The notes: a model not told the origin generated them from the letters alone. 64,000 nucleotides of DNA from Stomoxys calcitrans (GCF_963082655.1 NC_081553.1:186938752-187002751); one strand, 5' to 3'; positions 32,691 through 45,442 are shown, counted from the stretch's first letter. Made by a program: numbers and translations.

Positions 32691-33655
32691 CGTAAGTCGA
32701 CCGTCAACCCGATATCTAAAAATTATATAGCCTATGTTTCCTTTCAGACAAACGTACACAATCTTTGAAAAATTTAAGAAAATCGGTTCAGCCAAGTATC
32801 ATATAGCCATAATGGGTCTAATGGTATTTTTGAGGGGTGGCGTGACCCCCTATACTTCGATCTGATTTTGTATGCCAGATTCGAAATCTACTCCCGAATA
32901 CCTTTCATTTGAGCCCCCTGTTGAAATGAACCTCCAATATGTATGTTTGGGGGAGTTTTGGGGTTGGGGCGGTCCGATGGGTACTTAGACTCAAATTTTA
33001 ATAACATATTCGTATTCTACTCTCCAATACCTTTCATTTGATACCTATATTTTCCCGATCGGTCCACTTTTGATTTTGGATTGTGTTTTTGGCATAAGGG
33101 GGAGGGTCCGTCCCCCTTTCGATACCGAAAAATTACATAGCCTATGTTTCCTTTCAGACACAGTATGCGAAAATTTCAAGAAAATCGGTTCTGCCGTTTT
33201 TCAGTCTATACGAAACAAACAAACCAAGTCCCATATATGCGCGATTGGCTAATGTGCCCATTTTGGCCGTTTTTGTGGGGATGGGGTGACCCCCTATACT
33301 TCGGCATTAATTTGTATGCCAGATTCGTTATCTACTTCCGCATACTTTTCATTTGAAACCCATATTGTCCTTATCGGACCACTGATATTGGGTGGTGTTT
33401 TTGGGGTAACGGTGAAGGGTCCGCCCCCTTCCGTTATCAATAAATTATAAAGCCTATTCCTAATTCCTGCCCATATTCGTAATCTACTCCCGAATACCTT
33501 TCATTTGAGTCCCATTTGAGCTTTGGGACTGGGGCGGCCCCCCAGGTAGTTGTTCCTTATAGACTCAGAAACGGCTGGACCGATTTTCTTGAAATTATCA
33601 CAGATGGTGCATAATGATCCCGTGGTGAAAATCGGGCACTACATATTTTGATGTC
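32691..33655 (+). repeat. G-rich array relative, plus orientation
   Basis: Repeated landmarks 'aatacctttcatttgagcc', 'ggggtgaccccctatacttc', 'agggggagggtccg' and 'cctatgtttcctttcagaca' occur two or three times. It belongs to the same superfamily as 12021-14075 but is a distinct variant that includes 'aagaaaatcggttc' blocks. It abuts an inverse-oriented array at about 33656. Confidence 0.65.
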
Positions 33656-35812
33656 TGAAGGGGGGGGCGGACCCTCCCCCTTACCCTAATTTTCAGAAAC
33701 GCCAGAACTCGGAGATGGGTGGTGCGATTTAAGCGAAATTTTGTGTGCTCCCATATAGTACCCTAAAAATAAAAATTTGGTATCCAAATTTAGGGTGGGG
33801 TACCTAGGGGGGCCGCCCCACCCTAAAAACCTACCAAACATATAATTAGACCAATCGCGACAATATGGGACTCAAATGAAAGGTATTTGCGAGTAGAATA
33901 CGAATCTGATACCCAAATGTGGGTCCAAGTGTTTGGGGGACTACCCAACCCCCAAAACACCCCTAAATCGGACATATTTACCGACCATGGCAATATGGGA
34001 CTCAAATGAAAGGTATTTGCGAGTAGAATACGAATCTGATATCCAAATGTGGGACCACGTTTCTGGAGGTCCACCCCTTCCCCAATACACCCCCAAACTG
34101 GACTTATTTACTGACCATGGCAATATGGGGCTTAAATAAAAGGTATTTGAGTGTAGAATGGCAATATGGGACTCAAATGAAAGGTATTTGCGAGTAGAAT
34201 ACGAATCTGATATCCAAATGTGGGACCACGTTTCTGGAGGTCCACCCCTTCCCCAATACACCTCCCAAACTGGACTTATTTACTGACCATGGCAATATTG
34301 GGCTTAAATAAAAGGTATTTGAGTGTAGAATACGAATATGATATCCAAATATGAGACCAAGTGTTTGGGGGGGGCCGCCTCTCCCCAAAAACATTCCCCA
34401 AAGGGGACAAATTTACGACCATAGCAATATGGGGCTCATATGAAAGGTCTTTGGGAGTAAAGCAAGAATCTGATATCAATATTTGGGAAAAGTGTCTATG
34501 GGTCCACCCCACCCCCACAACATCACCCAAATAGTAAGTATTTTCTGACTATTGCAATATGAGGCTCAAATAAGAGGGTTTTTAGAGTGGAACACGAATC
34601 CGATATATTATATATTTTCAAGACCAACTCACTGAGTGGCCGCCCATCCCCCAAAACACCCCCAAGCCGGTCACGTTTGCCGACTATGGAAATATGGGGC
34701 TCAAATTAAAGGTAGTTGGGAGTAGACCATGTATCTGATATCAACATTGGGGGCCAACTGTCTAGCGGACGTCCCACCACCATAACAACCCCCAAATAGG
34801 ATGTATTTGCTCACCAAGACAATTTGGATCTTAAAGAGAGTGGAACCAAATATTCATAGTTTTTAGGGCCAATACCCCAAACCGGACATATTTGCTGACT
34901 TTTGCAATAAGGAGTTTAAATGAGATTAGAAAACGAATTTGATATCCAATTTTGAGTGCAATGGCAATATGGGGTTCAATTAAATGATATATAGATATAT
35001 GAGAATAGAGCACGTTGCTGATATATTTTCCGGGCTTAGTGTTTGGGGGACCACCCCAATCCCCAAAACACCCCTTAATCGGGCATATTTGCCGACCATG
35101 TCAATGTGGAGCTTAAATGAAAAGTATTGGAGGGGTAGAGCAAGAATTGATACCCACTTTCGGGACCAATTTTCTGGGGATCTACCCCTTTCCCAAAATA
35201 CCCCACAAACAGCAATTTTTTACTGACGCAATCACAATATGGGGCTCATATAAAGGTATTTGGGAGAAGAATACGAATTTGATATCCAAATGTAGGACCA
35301 TGTATTTATGGCATCACCCCTTTCCCAAAACACCCCCAAAGGGAAAAAATTTTTCGACCATGCCAATATGTGGCTCAAATGAAAGGTATTGGAGATTAGA
35401 AAACGAATTTGATAACCTATTTTGGGGCCATGTGTTTGGGGGGACGCCTCATCCTGTAAACTCCTCTTAAGCTAATGGCAATATGGAGTTTAAATAAATG
35501 GCATTTGAAAGAAGAGCACGAAGCTGATATTTTTTCAGGGCCAAGTATCTGGGAGACCACCTCGCCCCCTAAAACACCACTAAATCAGACATCATGAGAA
35601 TATCGGGCTGAAATGAAGTGGAGTACACCTTACATCCAAACTTAAATTCGTAGACCAGATAAAGGCACTTATATTGTTAAACTCTTAGTCAAGTTAGCAT
35701 GGTATTTCACTAAAAGATCTTTGAAAATAAATATTCCAAGGAAACTTTTGTTCCATATAAAGTAAAAGAAGGCGCAGCGGAGCGGGCCCGGGTCAGCTAG
35801 TTTTATATATAA
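33656..35812 (-). repeat. G/C-skewed tandem array (~130-bp period), minus orientation
   Basis: The inverse of 12021-14075. The landmark 'aggtatttgcgag/gtgt' lies at 33881, 34011 and 34141, then at 34182, 34313 and 34444, giving periods of 130-131 bp with one 41-bp partial unit between. It begins with 'ggcggaccctcccccttacc' and ends with 'gcgcagcggagcgggcccgggtcagc' split around 35775-35800, the mirror of the plus copy's start. Long shadow ORFs arise from the repetition. Confidence 0.78.
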
Positions 35813-36926
35813 GATTTACATATATAAAATCTGCCAGGGTAAGGATCCATCCAATGCAACCCATTCATTACCAGTCATCTTATCACTAACCTCTCTATGA
35901 ACTTTTTATGTAAGCTTTCTGTTTATGTCTAAGAAAAACCCAACATGAATCTAGTCATTACCATCAGACACCGAGCTGTTTAAAAGGTTTTTGATCTTAA
36001 ATGCCGCTATTCACTTGTCTGATAGCTTTCCCAGATGTATGGATGATGGGTGTGTGCAAAAAAATGATGATGACAACATTTTTTATAACGGCAAAACAAT
36101 TTATTGCCATGGCCTTTGGCTATTGCAATACATAAAGTAGTTGTTGACCATTCATCTATGGCAAATAAAAACCACTACAAGACACAACAAAACAGATTAG
36201 CTGATATCGCAGTTAATATCTCGCCCATTGACTTTCAATATGCCGCTTGTTGCTTAAGTCTTTCGATATCAGGAGAAGTCATACGACTGGCAAGGGATAT
36301 GAGCAAAAAAGAGAAGAATTAACAAGTATTGTAATTTTTAATTAAATTTTGTTTTTATCATCGCGAAAAAATAATGAAGTGATCTTTTTATATAAAAGAT
36401 ACATTTTTGTTATTTTATTATTTTATATAAGTTATTTTATTGTGACAAAAACATTATTCAATGTATTTAATTTTTGTGTCAATTTGGGAATTTTGCAAAT
36501 TTTAATTTCTTTATTTTAGCCTTCGTTGTCTTGTTTTTTCTTCAACTAATTAATGTTAATGCTCATTTATGTTTAACCTTTTACCCCTGTTTTTAATTTG
36601 TTATATTGTTTTTTTTTTCTTTCTTCGTTTGCTTTTTTAATCACATAAGAATTGTTTATTGCCTATTTTTGCATAGATTTGGTAACTCATTAACGGGCCA
36701 TCCATGTGTTACTGTTGTCAAAAAATTTGCAATATTACCTCATCACAAGAGGATCTGAATAATTACTGGGTTCAAGGTTTTCAAGAGTGCAACACATAAA
36801 TTTGAAGGGATCATGATCTAACTTCATACATTTGCATTAAACGAAGTTTTTTTTTCTAAAGATCTGCCAAAAGTAATGCAAATTTCAGGAAATAGATGAA
36901 CGTACCAAGGTTTTTGTGTTATAACA
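35813..36926. other. Anonymous AT-rich DNA
   Basis: After a TATATA-rich edge, no repeat family or gene is recognised. The 72-codon frame at 36104-36322 has no identifiable domain. T-rich tracts dominate 36330-36660. Confidence 0.55.
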
Positions 36927-38757
36927 AGTAAAAAGGTGTTAAGTTCGGCCGGGACGAACTTTGGATACCCACCACCTCGGGTATATATATGTAAACCACC
37001 TTTCATCAAACTCCGGTGAAATAGAAATATGTTCGCATTTGGACCAAATACTAATAAGTACAAGTCATTGTTCAATTGTGTATAACAAAATATTGGTCTT
37101 TTTGTTAACTATATCTAAAAATAAACCGATCTGAACCATATACGATACGGATGTCGAAAAGTCTAACATAAGTCACTGTGTTAAATTTTAGTGAAATCGG
37201 ATTATAAATGCGCCTTTTATGGGGCCAAGACCTTAAATCGATATATCGGTATACATGGCAGGACTGATGTGGGTCAAGTTGCAGAAAAATGTCGAAGAGC
37301 CTAACACAACGCCCTGTCCCAAATTTTGACTAAATCGGACAATAAATGCGCCTTTTGAGGTCCCAAAACCTCAAATAAAGAGATCGGTCTATATGGAAGC
37401 TATATTCAAATCTGAACCGATTTGTGCCAAATTGAAGAGGTACGTCGAAGAGCCTAACATAACTCACTGTCTCAAATTTCAGCGACATCTGACAATAAAT
37501 GCGTCTTTTATGGCCCCAAAACCTAAAACCGAGAGATCGGTCTATATGGCAGCTATATCCAAATCTGAACCGATTTGTGCCATATTTAAGAGATATATCG
37601 AAGGGCCTATGCCAACTCACTGTCCCAAATTTCAACAAAATCGGACAATAAATATGGCTTTTATGGGCCTAAGACCCTAAATCGGAAGATCGGTCTATAT
37701 GACAGCTATATCCAAATCTCGACCGATCTGAGGCATATTGACGAAGGATGTCGAAAGACCTAATACAATTCACTGTCTTAAATTTCAGTGAAATCGGACA
37801 GTTAATGTGGCTTTTATGGGCCTAAGACCGTAAATCGGAAGATCGGTCTATATGACAGCTATATCCATATCTGGACCGATCTGGGCCAAATTGACTAAGA
37901 ATGTCGAAGGGCCTAACACAACTCACTGTCCGAAATTTCAGCAAAATCGGATAATAAATGTGCTTTTTATGGGCCTAAGACCCTAAATCGGAAGATAGGT
38001 CTATATGGCAGCTATATCCAAATCTGGACCGATCTGAGCCAAATTGACAAAGAATGTCGAAGGGCCGAACACAACTCACTGTCCGAAATTTCAGCAAAAT
38101 CGGATAATAAATTTGGCTTTTATGGGCCAAAGACCCTAAATCGGAGGATCGGTCTATATGGCAGCTATATCCAAATCTGAACCGATCTGAGCCATATTGA
38201 CGAAGGATGTCGAAGGGCCAAGCACAACTCACTGTCCGAAATTTCAGCAAAATCGGATAATAAATGTGGCTTTTATAGACCCAAGACCCTAAGTCGGAAG
38301 ATCGGTCTAAATGGCAGCTATATCCAAATCTGGACCTGATCTGAGCCATATTGACGAAGGATATCGAAGGACCTAACACAACTCACTGTCTTAAATTTCA
38401 GTGAAATCGGACAGTTATTGTGGCTTTTATGGTCCTAAGACCCTAAATCGGCGGATCGGTCTATATGGGGGCTATTCAAAATATAGTCCGATATAGCCCA
38501 TCTTCGAACTTAACCTGCTTATGGACAAAAAAAAAGAATCTGTGCAAAATTTCAGCTCAATATCTCTATTTTTAAAGACTGTAGCGTGATTTCAACAGAC
38601 AGACGGACAGACGGACGGACATGTCTAGATCGTCTTAGATTTTTACGCTGATCAAGTATATATATACTTTATAGGGTCGAAAATCGATATTTCGATGTGT
38701 TGCAAACGGAATGACAAAATGAATATACCCCCATCCTTCGGTGATGGGCATAAAAAT
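36927..38757 (-). mobile_element. DINE-1/Helentron-like element, subfamily I, best full-length copy
   Basis: Minus orientation. Right end 'acaagtaaaaaggtgttaag' with hairpin 'aagttcggccgggacgaactt' (36941-36961, one mismatch), then 'ggatacccaccacctc'. The monomer array has 'agctatat' at 37398, 37551, 37704, 37857, 38010, 38163 and 38316, exactly 153 bp apart each time. The left end has 'cagacagacggacagacgg', 'tatactttatagggtcg', 'gttgcaaacggaatgac' and 'cccccatccttcggtgatgg'. Both termini and the period are intact, making this the reference copy for subfamily I. It carries no protein. Confidence 0.85.
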
Positions 38758-38787
38758 GGCTTTTAGGAAGGTGAATAAACCAAATAA

Positions 38788-39453
38788 AAATGTGTTAAGT
38801 TCGGCTAGGACGAATCTGATATACCCTTAACCATGGATTGCATTGTCAAGTTCTATGCCTGGTATCTCTTTATAGGAAAACAAAGGATAATGAATAACAA
38901 TTGTCATGCCATTGGAACTATATCAGGTTATAAACCGATTCAGGGCATACTTAGTTTGGATATTGGACACCATGGCAGATGTCAATTTGCAAAATTTCTG
39001 CTAAATCGGATAAGAATAGCGCTCTATAGGGGCTCAAGAAGTGAAATCGGGAGATCGATTTATATGGGAGCTATAACCGATTCAGTCCATAATTGACTTA
39101 GTTGGCGTCATAACAAAACACTTCATACAAAATGTCAACCAAATCGAATAATAATTGCGCACTCTTGGGACTCAAGAAGTCAAGTTCCGCGACGTGTTTA
39201 TATGGCAGCTATATCAAAGCAAGCACCGATTGGCCTATTTACAATCCCAACCGATCTACACTAATAGGAAGTGTTGGCGCAAGCGTCTAGCTTTATTCCT
39301 TCGAAAGTTAGCGTGCTTTCGACAGATGGGCAAACAGACTGACGGGGGGACATGGCTAAATCGACTAAGAATGTCAAGGTCAATATTTCAATGTGTTACA
39401 AACGGAATGATAACATAAGTATACCCTCCTTCTATGGTGGAGGGTATAAAAAT
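38788..39453 (-). mobile_element. DINE-1/Helentron-like element, subfamily II, short copy
   Basis: Directly follows the previous element. Right end 'aatgtgttaagttcggctaggacgaat' (hairpin worn); about two monomers with 'ggggctcaagaagtgaaatc'; left end 'cttctatggtggagggtata' at 39430-39449. It shows that array length varies between copies with both ends kept. Confidence 0.8.
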
Positions 39454-39676
39454 AGTCGACGAAATATTTGGGCATTTCCAAAGCAGCTAAAAAGCAGAAG
39501 AAAATGAAATCCACCATAGACTAAATATTTCCACAATACCGCATACCCTTGCCATATTTCCGTCGACTACAAAAACGCTTTCGATAGTCCTATACATTCA
39601 AAGCTGTTAAAAGCCATGCCTCAGCGTACCCACCAACATTGATACACCCAGCAGGATGACGCCAGCTGATACACGT

Positions 39677-39995
39677 AATGTACATTGGCCCATGAATATT
39701 CCATTAAGGAACAGGGTCAAACTTCTCACAAGTCAATGAGTGCTGTTCGATTCAAATGTAAGTTCCATTGAGCTAAGGGGACTCCTTTTTATAGCCGAGA
39801 CCGAAGGGCGTGCGACACCTCTTTGGGGAGAAATTTTTACATGGCTGCCATACCAAATGCTACAGTACCTCACAAATGTCGCTAGCATTAGGAGGGGATA
39901 ACCATCTCTGAAAAATTTTGTTCTGATGTTCTAGCCAGGATTCGAACCTGTGCGTTGAGCGGACATGCCAATCACTGCGCTACAGTGGCCTCCAT
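39677..39995 (-). mobile_element. SINE family 1, full length, 11-bp TSD
   Basis: Reverse-orientation full-length copy: tail 'ggcccatgaatattccatt', body 'tttttatagccgagaccg', box B 'ggattcgaacct', box A region 'cactgcgctacagtggcc'. Perfect target duplications CTGATACACGT lie at 39666-39676 and 39996-40006. It has lost part of the central hairpin ('gtgcgacacc'). Confidence 0.92.
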
Positions 39996-40014
39996 CTGAT
40001 ACACGTTCCTTAGT

Positions 40015-40405
40015 TAAAACCAGTAAGGAAAGGAAAAAGTCGGACGGTGCCGACTGTACAATACTCTACACCTACCCTATGTTATAATACTTCTAAGGGG
40101 TAAGGATCCGAACGAGCTATGCAGAAGGGCCGATTTGTTCCAACTTCAATAGGCTTCGTCTCTACGCAAAAAAATGTATATGCCCAATATAAAGACGATC
40201 GTATGAAAATTGCGACCTGTAGTTTGTACACAAATTAACATGGATAGACAGACAGACGGACATCGAATCAGACGGCTCAATCGAATATGAAAGTGATCGA
40301 TCGATATACTTATCAATGGGTCTATCTCTCTTCCTTCTGGGTGTTACAAACAAATGCACTAAGTTATAATTCCCTGTACCATTGTGGTGGCGTAGAGTAT
40401 TATTA
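40015..40405 (-). mobile_element. DINE-1/Helentron-like element, subfamily III, short
   Basis: 'aaaaccagtaaggaaaggaa' plus a hairpin-like 'agtcggacggtgccgact' start the element (right end on the minus strand), as in the long copy at 60090. It ends with 'atcaatgggtctatctctc', 'gtgttacaaacaaatgcac' and 'gtggtggcgtagagtatt'. Almost the entire monomer array is missing. Confidence 0.72.
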
Positions 40406-40639
40406 GAGAGAATTTTACCGAACCGAGTAGTACCAAACGAGATTTAAGACATGAAGATGCAGGTGTGATTAGGCACTCTTAACACAAAAGACCCCATGAT
40501 GCAGGCACAGGCAGACAACATCGATAAAATGGATTGGGCAGCCTTTGGCCGACGAAAAAGACTAAGTTAAAGTGATTCTGCCAGTAATACTGTCAGAGAT
40601 ACTCATACAATGATTGAGACGCCTGTTCTAGCCAGCGAC

Positions 40640-40810
40640 CCAAGGTGGAAGAAAATCGAAAAAAACTAGTAAAACATATGCCGTATGAGAACGGGTAGAG
40701 ATATCTCTTTGAAATTTGGAATGAATTAGAGCCGAGGTGTTAGCAAGATTGTGTGTTTCACGACCCTAGATGGACCGGCAAGACCTCTTGGCAGGCCCCT
40801 AAATTTGATC
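40640..40810 (+). repeat. Family X interspersed repeat
   Basis: Matches 30-235 in order and orientation: 'gaaaatcgaaaaaaactagt', 'gagaacgggtagagatatct', 'gagccgaggtgttagcaaga', 'cttggcaggcccctaaattt'. Confidence 0.6.
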
Positions 40811-41889
40811 AACTCGTACAACAAAGTTGATGGCTGGCATCTACGCTCGGAATGTCCTGTCAAACCGGGATTTGGGATAATTTTGTCACCACGATAACAA
40901 AAAGTATCTCTCAACACAACCTAAACTTCTCTCTTTTTTGTATAAAATTGTTATTTTTAAGAATTTTTGTAACAAAAAGTTCGATTTAACTCTTTTTATG
41001 CGAACTAGTCGACAACGTCATTGAAGTTAAGAAGAACTTTTCTTTTTCATCGCAAAATTTAATTTGTTTTAGATTTTAATGGACTTTTTCCAAAATTTTG
41101 CATGCAAGTGATACGAATATCAAACTGCGTTTGTACAATTCTTTCATCACCAAAATGTTTAATATTGAATTTTTAAATATTTGCCCCTAAGCAAATGTTC
41201 AACATTTAGGCTTAACATATCACTCCAAAACCATCTGCTAAAATATTCATCATGGTAGGATCTCACCCCAGGCTACAGTTGAGAAAAACGTGCTTCTTTT
41301 CTTAGCCTCTTGTTCAATGAACAAAACATGTCTTAACAGTTTTTCAAGGATTAAATAAATTACCATAGGTGGAGGCAAGAGGTAGCATCACAGATTCGTG
41401 ATTTGCTAAAAATAGCATGTCTGCTGTTATGTAACATAATTTCATTAATTTTTATTCAACAATGATTTGAAGGAATCATCTGCCAACCCGCAACTTTGGA
41501 TATGTGAAAAATTTTTGTTCAAATGGCTAGTCTTCCTTACATATTTCTTAATGATGGAAACCATGGAGCACTGCATTTTAGTTTTTTTTTTTTTGTGTTA
41601 AATACTCGATTATCCCCAAACAATGGCCTATAGTCTTGCACAAAACTGATTTGATCTAAACTCAACATTAATTGGCAAGACAATGGCAAGCAATGAAAAC
41701 TTAGCCACCAACAATGAAAACGAATCCATAAAGATAACACCACTAGACGAAAGACCGGTAATAAATCAAACTACCAAAAATGAATGCTTCGATAGCAAAA
41801 CAGAATGGTGTAAACCGCACATAGTAAGGTAATTGAGTAAACTTGCAGGTTAACAGGGGCGTAGTAAAATGGGTGTCTTTCTTAGATAG
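40811..41889. other. Anonymous AT-rich DNA
   Basis: No repeat family, gene or RNA recognised. The 68-codon minus frame at 41537-41743 has no identifiable domain. Confidence 0.55.
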
Positions 41890-43831
41890 ATTTGAGATAG
41901 TAAAAGTGCGTGAAATTCAGGTGGGCCGAATCTTGCGATCCATCCTGGATCCCATTGGAACGCATAGCAAAACTTTATGTGCAACATTTCTGCCAAATCG
42001 GATGATAATGACTAATGACCGCTTCTAAAGGCTCAAGAAGTCAACATTGAAGATCGGTTTATATGGCAGCTATATCAGGTTATCAATCGATTCGGTTCGG
42101 CACTGTTGTTGGATGACAATACAAAACACCTTGTGCAAAATTTCAGTTAAATCGAATAAGAATTTAGACCATTCTCGGCACAGTTGTTGGAAATTATAAC
42201 AATATACTTCATGCAAAATTTCAGCCAAAAGGCTCAAAAAGTCAAGATCCGACATCGGCTAACACGCCAGCTATATCGGGTTATGAACCGATTTTGATCA
42301 TTCTAGGTACAGTTATTGGAAGTCAGAACAAATCACTTCATGCAAAATTTTACCCAAATCGGAGAAGTATTGCGCCCTCTAGAGGCTCAAGAAGTCAAGA
42401 TCCAAGATCGGTTTGTATGACACCTATATCAGGTTATAAACCGATTTAGGCCATTCTAAGCACAAGTATTGAAAGTTATAACTAAACACCTCATGCAAAA
42501 TTTCAGCCAAATCGGATAAGAGCTGCGTCCTCTAGAAGCAAGATCCGAGATTGGGTTGTATGGCTGCTATATCGGGTTATAAACCGATCTGAACCATTCT
42601 AAGCACAGTCAAGATCCGAAATCGCTTTATAGCTTTTGGTATAGCTGTCACATAAACCGATTTCGGTTCATATGGGTTATGAACCGATTTAAAGCATTCC
42701 AAGCACAGTTATTGGAAGAAGGACCCAAAAACCTCATGCGAAATTTCAGCCAAATCATATAAGAACTGCGCCCTCTAGAGGCTCAAGAATTCAAGAAACG
42801 AGATTGGGTTATATGGCAGCTATATCAGACAATGAACCGATTTGAACCATTCTACGCACAGTAATTGGAAGATAAAACAAAACATCTCAAATTTCAGCCA
42901 AATCGGATAAGAATTGCGTCCTCTAGAGGTTTAAGAAGTCAAGATCCGAAATCGCTTTATATGGTATAGCTGCCATATAAAGCGATTTCGGTTTATATGA
43001 GTTGTGAACAGGTAATGAACCGATTTAAACCATTCCAAGCACAGATATTGGAAGTTAGAACTAAACCCCTCATGCAAAATTTCAGCAAAATTTTAAAAGA
43101 ACTGCGCCCTCTAGAGGCTCAAAAATCAAGATCGGAAATTGGGTTGTATGGCAGCTATATCATATTATAAACTGATTTGGACCCTTCTGGGCGCAGTTAT
43201 TGAAAGTCAGAACAAATCACTTCATGCTAAATTTCAGTCCAATCGGATACGAATTGTGCCCTCTAGAGGCTCAAGAAATTAAGATCCGAAATTGGGTTAT
43301 ATGGCACAGCACAGTTATTGGAAGTTAGAACTAAACCCCTCATGCGAAATTTCAGTCAAATATTAAAAGAACTGCGCCCTCGAGAGCCTCAAGAAATCAC
43401 GATCTGAAATTGGGTTGTATGGCAGCGATATCAAGTTATGAACCGATTTGGACCCTTCTTGGTGCACTTATTGTAAGTCAGAAAAAATCACTTCTTGCTA
43501 AATTTCAGTCCAATCGGATAAGAAATGCGCCCTCTACAGGCGCAAGAAATAAAGATCCGAGATCAGTTTATATGTTAGCTATATCAAAACATGAACCGAT
43601 ATGACCCATTAACAATCCCAGCTGACCTACACTAATAGGAAGTATTTGTGCAAAATTTCAAGCGCCTAGATTTACTCCGTCGAAAGTTAGCGTGCTTTCG
43701 ACCGATAGACAGACGGCCGGATATGGCTTAATCAGAATGGCAAGTAGTTAGGGCTCAGATCAATATTATGATGTGTTTTAATCAAAATAACGAAATTAGT
43801 ATACATACATCCTTTCGTGGAGGGTATAAAA
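41890..43831 (-). mobile_element. DINE-1/Helentron-like element, subfamily II, long array
   Basis: Minus orientation. A worn right end ('gtgaaattcaggtgggccgaat') is followed by about ten degenerate monomers with 'tatatggcagctatatcagg', 'ctctagaggctcaagaagtc' and 'atgcaaaatttcagccaaatc'. Spacing is less regular than in other copies because several monomers have internal deletions or duplications around 42600-43020. The left end is 'gaaagttagcgtgctttcgac' near 43680 and 'tcgtggagggtataaaaat' at 43815-43831. Confidence 0.8.
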
Positions 43832-44107
43832 ATGGAATGCAGATATCTCAATTTTTTTTTATTTGTCTGTATGTGATTTCTTTAATTGGGTCTTCAAATC
43901 ACTTCAGGAATTTTATGCAAGACATTGTCCAGCACATGTCATCAAGTTCATTATCATAGCAAAAAGTTATTAAAAAGTAAGCTAACAGTGTGTTGTTGTT
44001 AAAGTATTTGACTTGGATAGCTTGGATGGCTTGGATAGCTATTTCCAGCCCTCCTATATCGTCATCAACCAAATATGTCAAATGGTTTAAGGTGCTCTAC
44101 ATACCCA

Positions 44108-44720
44108 CAACAAGTGAGTACATTGTCGAGCACATTTCTAAATACAAAACAGGGCTCTTTAAGCTTACTTTCCTTCTAAGAACGGCAAAAGACAAGTAAA
44201 ACTCACTTTTCTCGTTCTACATTCATTCTTCGTTTATATAGTTAATCGGCACATTTTCATATACTCACTTTTAGTTTTCGGCAAGTGATGTGTAACCTTT
44301 TATTATTCAGACATGGTTACTACGTTAAAAGACGCCCGGTAGCCGAGTTGGTGACGTGCTCGCATTGCCAGTGCAGTCTTGGATTCCCACCAGAGGCCTT
44401 GCTTTTTCACTAACTCTTTCACAACTAATGAGTACATTGTCTAGAACATTTCTAATTACAAAATGGGGCTATTTAAGTTAACTTTCCTTCTAAGAACGGC
44501 AAAAGACAAGTAAAACTCACTTTTTTCGTTCTACATTCATTCCTCCTTTATATATTTAATCGGCATATTTTGACATCCTCAATGTTAATGGGGCCTTTCC
44601 AAGTGAAGGGTAACCTTAACGAGTAGATAGCGTAACGAGTAGATAGCGTGCTCGGATTGCCAATGCAGTCGTGGGTTTGATTCCCACCAGAGGTCTTGGT
44701 CTTTCACCACCGTGGTATCA
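44108..44720 (+). repeat. 314-bp tandem duplication including a SINE family 2 head
   Basis: 'gagtacattgtc' begins at 44116 and again at 44430. The following ~150 bases ('ttccttctaagaacggcaaaagacaagtaaaactc') are nearly identical, giving a 314-bp period. Each unit ends in a SINE family 2 head ('gtagccgagttgg' at about 44339; 'agcgtgctcggattgccaatgc' at about 44646). The first unit is cut within the SINE at 'tttttcac'; the second continues through the SINE's tail. Confidence 0.8.
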
Positions 44721-44790
44721 CAATCGACTTCGAAAAATTATCTAAATGAGTCTGTAAAGAACTGCCACTCTTACGTAACCTAAGCTAATC
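44604..44790 (+). mobile_element. tRNA-derived SINE family 2 with LINE-like tail
   Basis: The head contains a worn box A region (the better one is 'gtagccgagttggtgacg' in the first copy at 44339) and box B 'gggtttgattcccacc' near 44672-44688. The tail, TGGTATCACAATCGACTT from 44713 through 'ctaaatgagtctg' and 'ctgccactcttacgtaacc', matches the 3' end of the LINE at 8002-8070 position for position apart from scattered changes. It is unrelated to SINE family 1 in body and tail. Confidence 0.82.
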
Positions 44791-45442
44791 TACAATGGTC
44801 TTGTACCTTTTATCTGTCTTGTATTATTAGTTAGCCCATAGTGGTATAGTGTATGAAAATTGTCTTTAGACCCCTTCCTCCATACATTTCCCACCTACCC
44901 CACTGCTTGCCTTAAAACCATTGGTTCCCCAAAGTTCTTCATTACCACTGCATTTATTTTATTTGTCTAACAACAAAATCCAAAATTTAAGGTACTTAAG
45001 GTTTTTTTCTTTTAATTGACAAATAGAAACAGCAGACATTGGGAAAACAACCCAGAAACCAACCTCAGCATAATTCATTTAATTGTCCACTTAGAATATA
45101 AGGAAATCTAGCTGCAGACAGACAGACAACAGCACCACAAAAATAAATTTCAAATTCATAGATGCGTTAAATTTGTTATGATGTCATTCAGCTGAGAGAG
45201 CATTTAGAGGCAGTGTCGCTAGTCTTTCGATGGAAATGCCAATGAGTCGTTGGTGTTACTACATCCGAATAAATTGTCAACGTAAAGGCGATTGCATACA
45301 GCATATGGCTCATAGTTTGGTTGAGTAGCAAAAACATGGTATTGTAACTGGTTTCATTTAAATAGCAGGTGATGATTTGATGCTGGACTCTAAGAATTGA
45401 GTAATGATAAGAAGATTCGATATTATGTAAATATCTAAACTA
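44791..45442. other. Anonymous DNA
   Basis: No gene or repeat family recognised. Confidence 0.55.

Noticed and set aside
36104..36322. 72-codon ORF with ordinary amino-acid composition
   Set aside because: Isolated and short, with no domain, ending in a lysine run from A-rich DNA. Not supportable as a gene.
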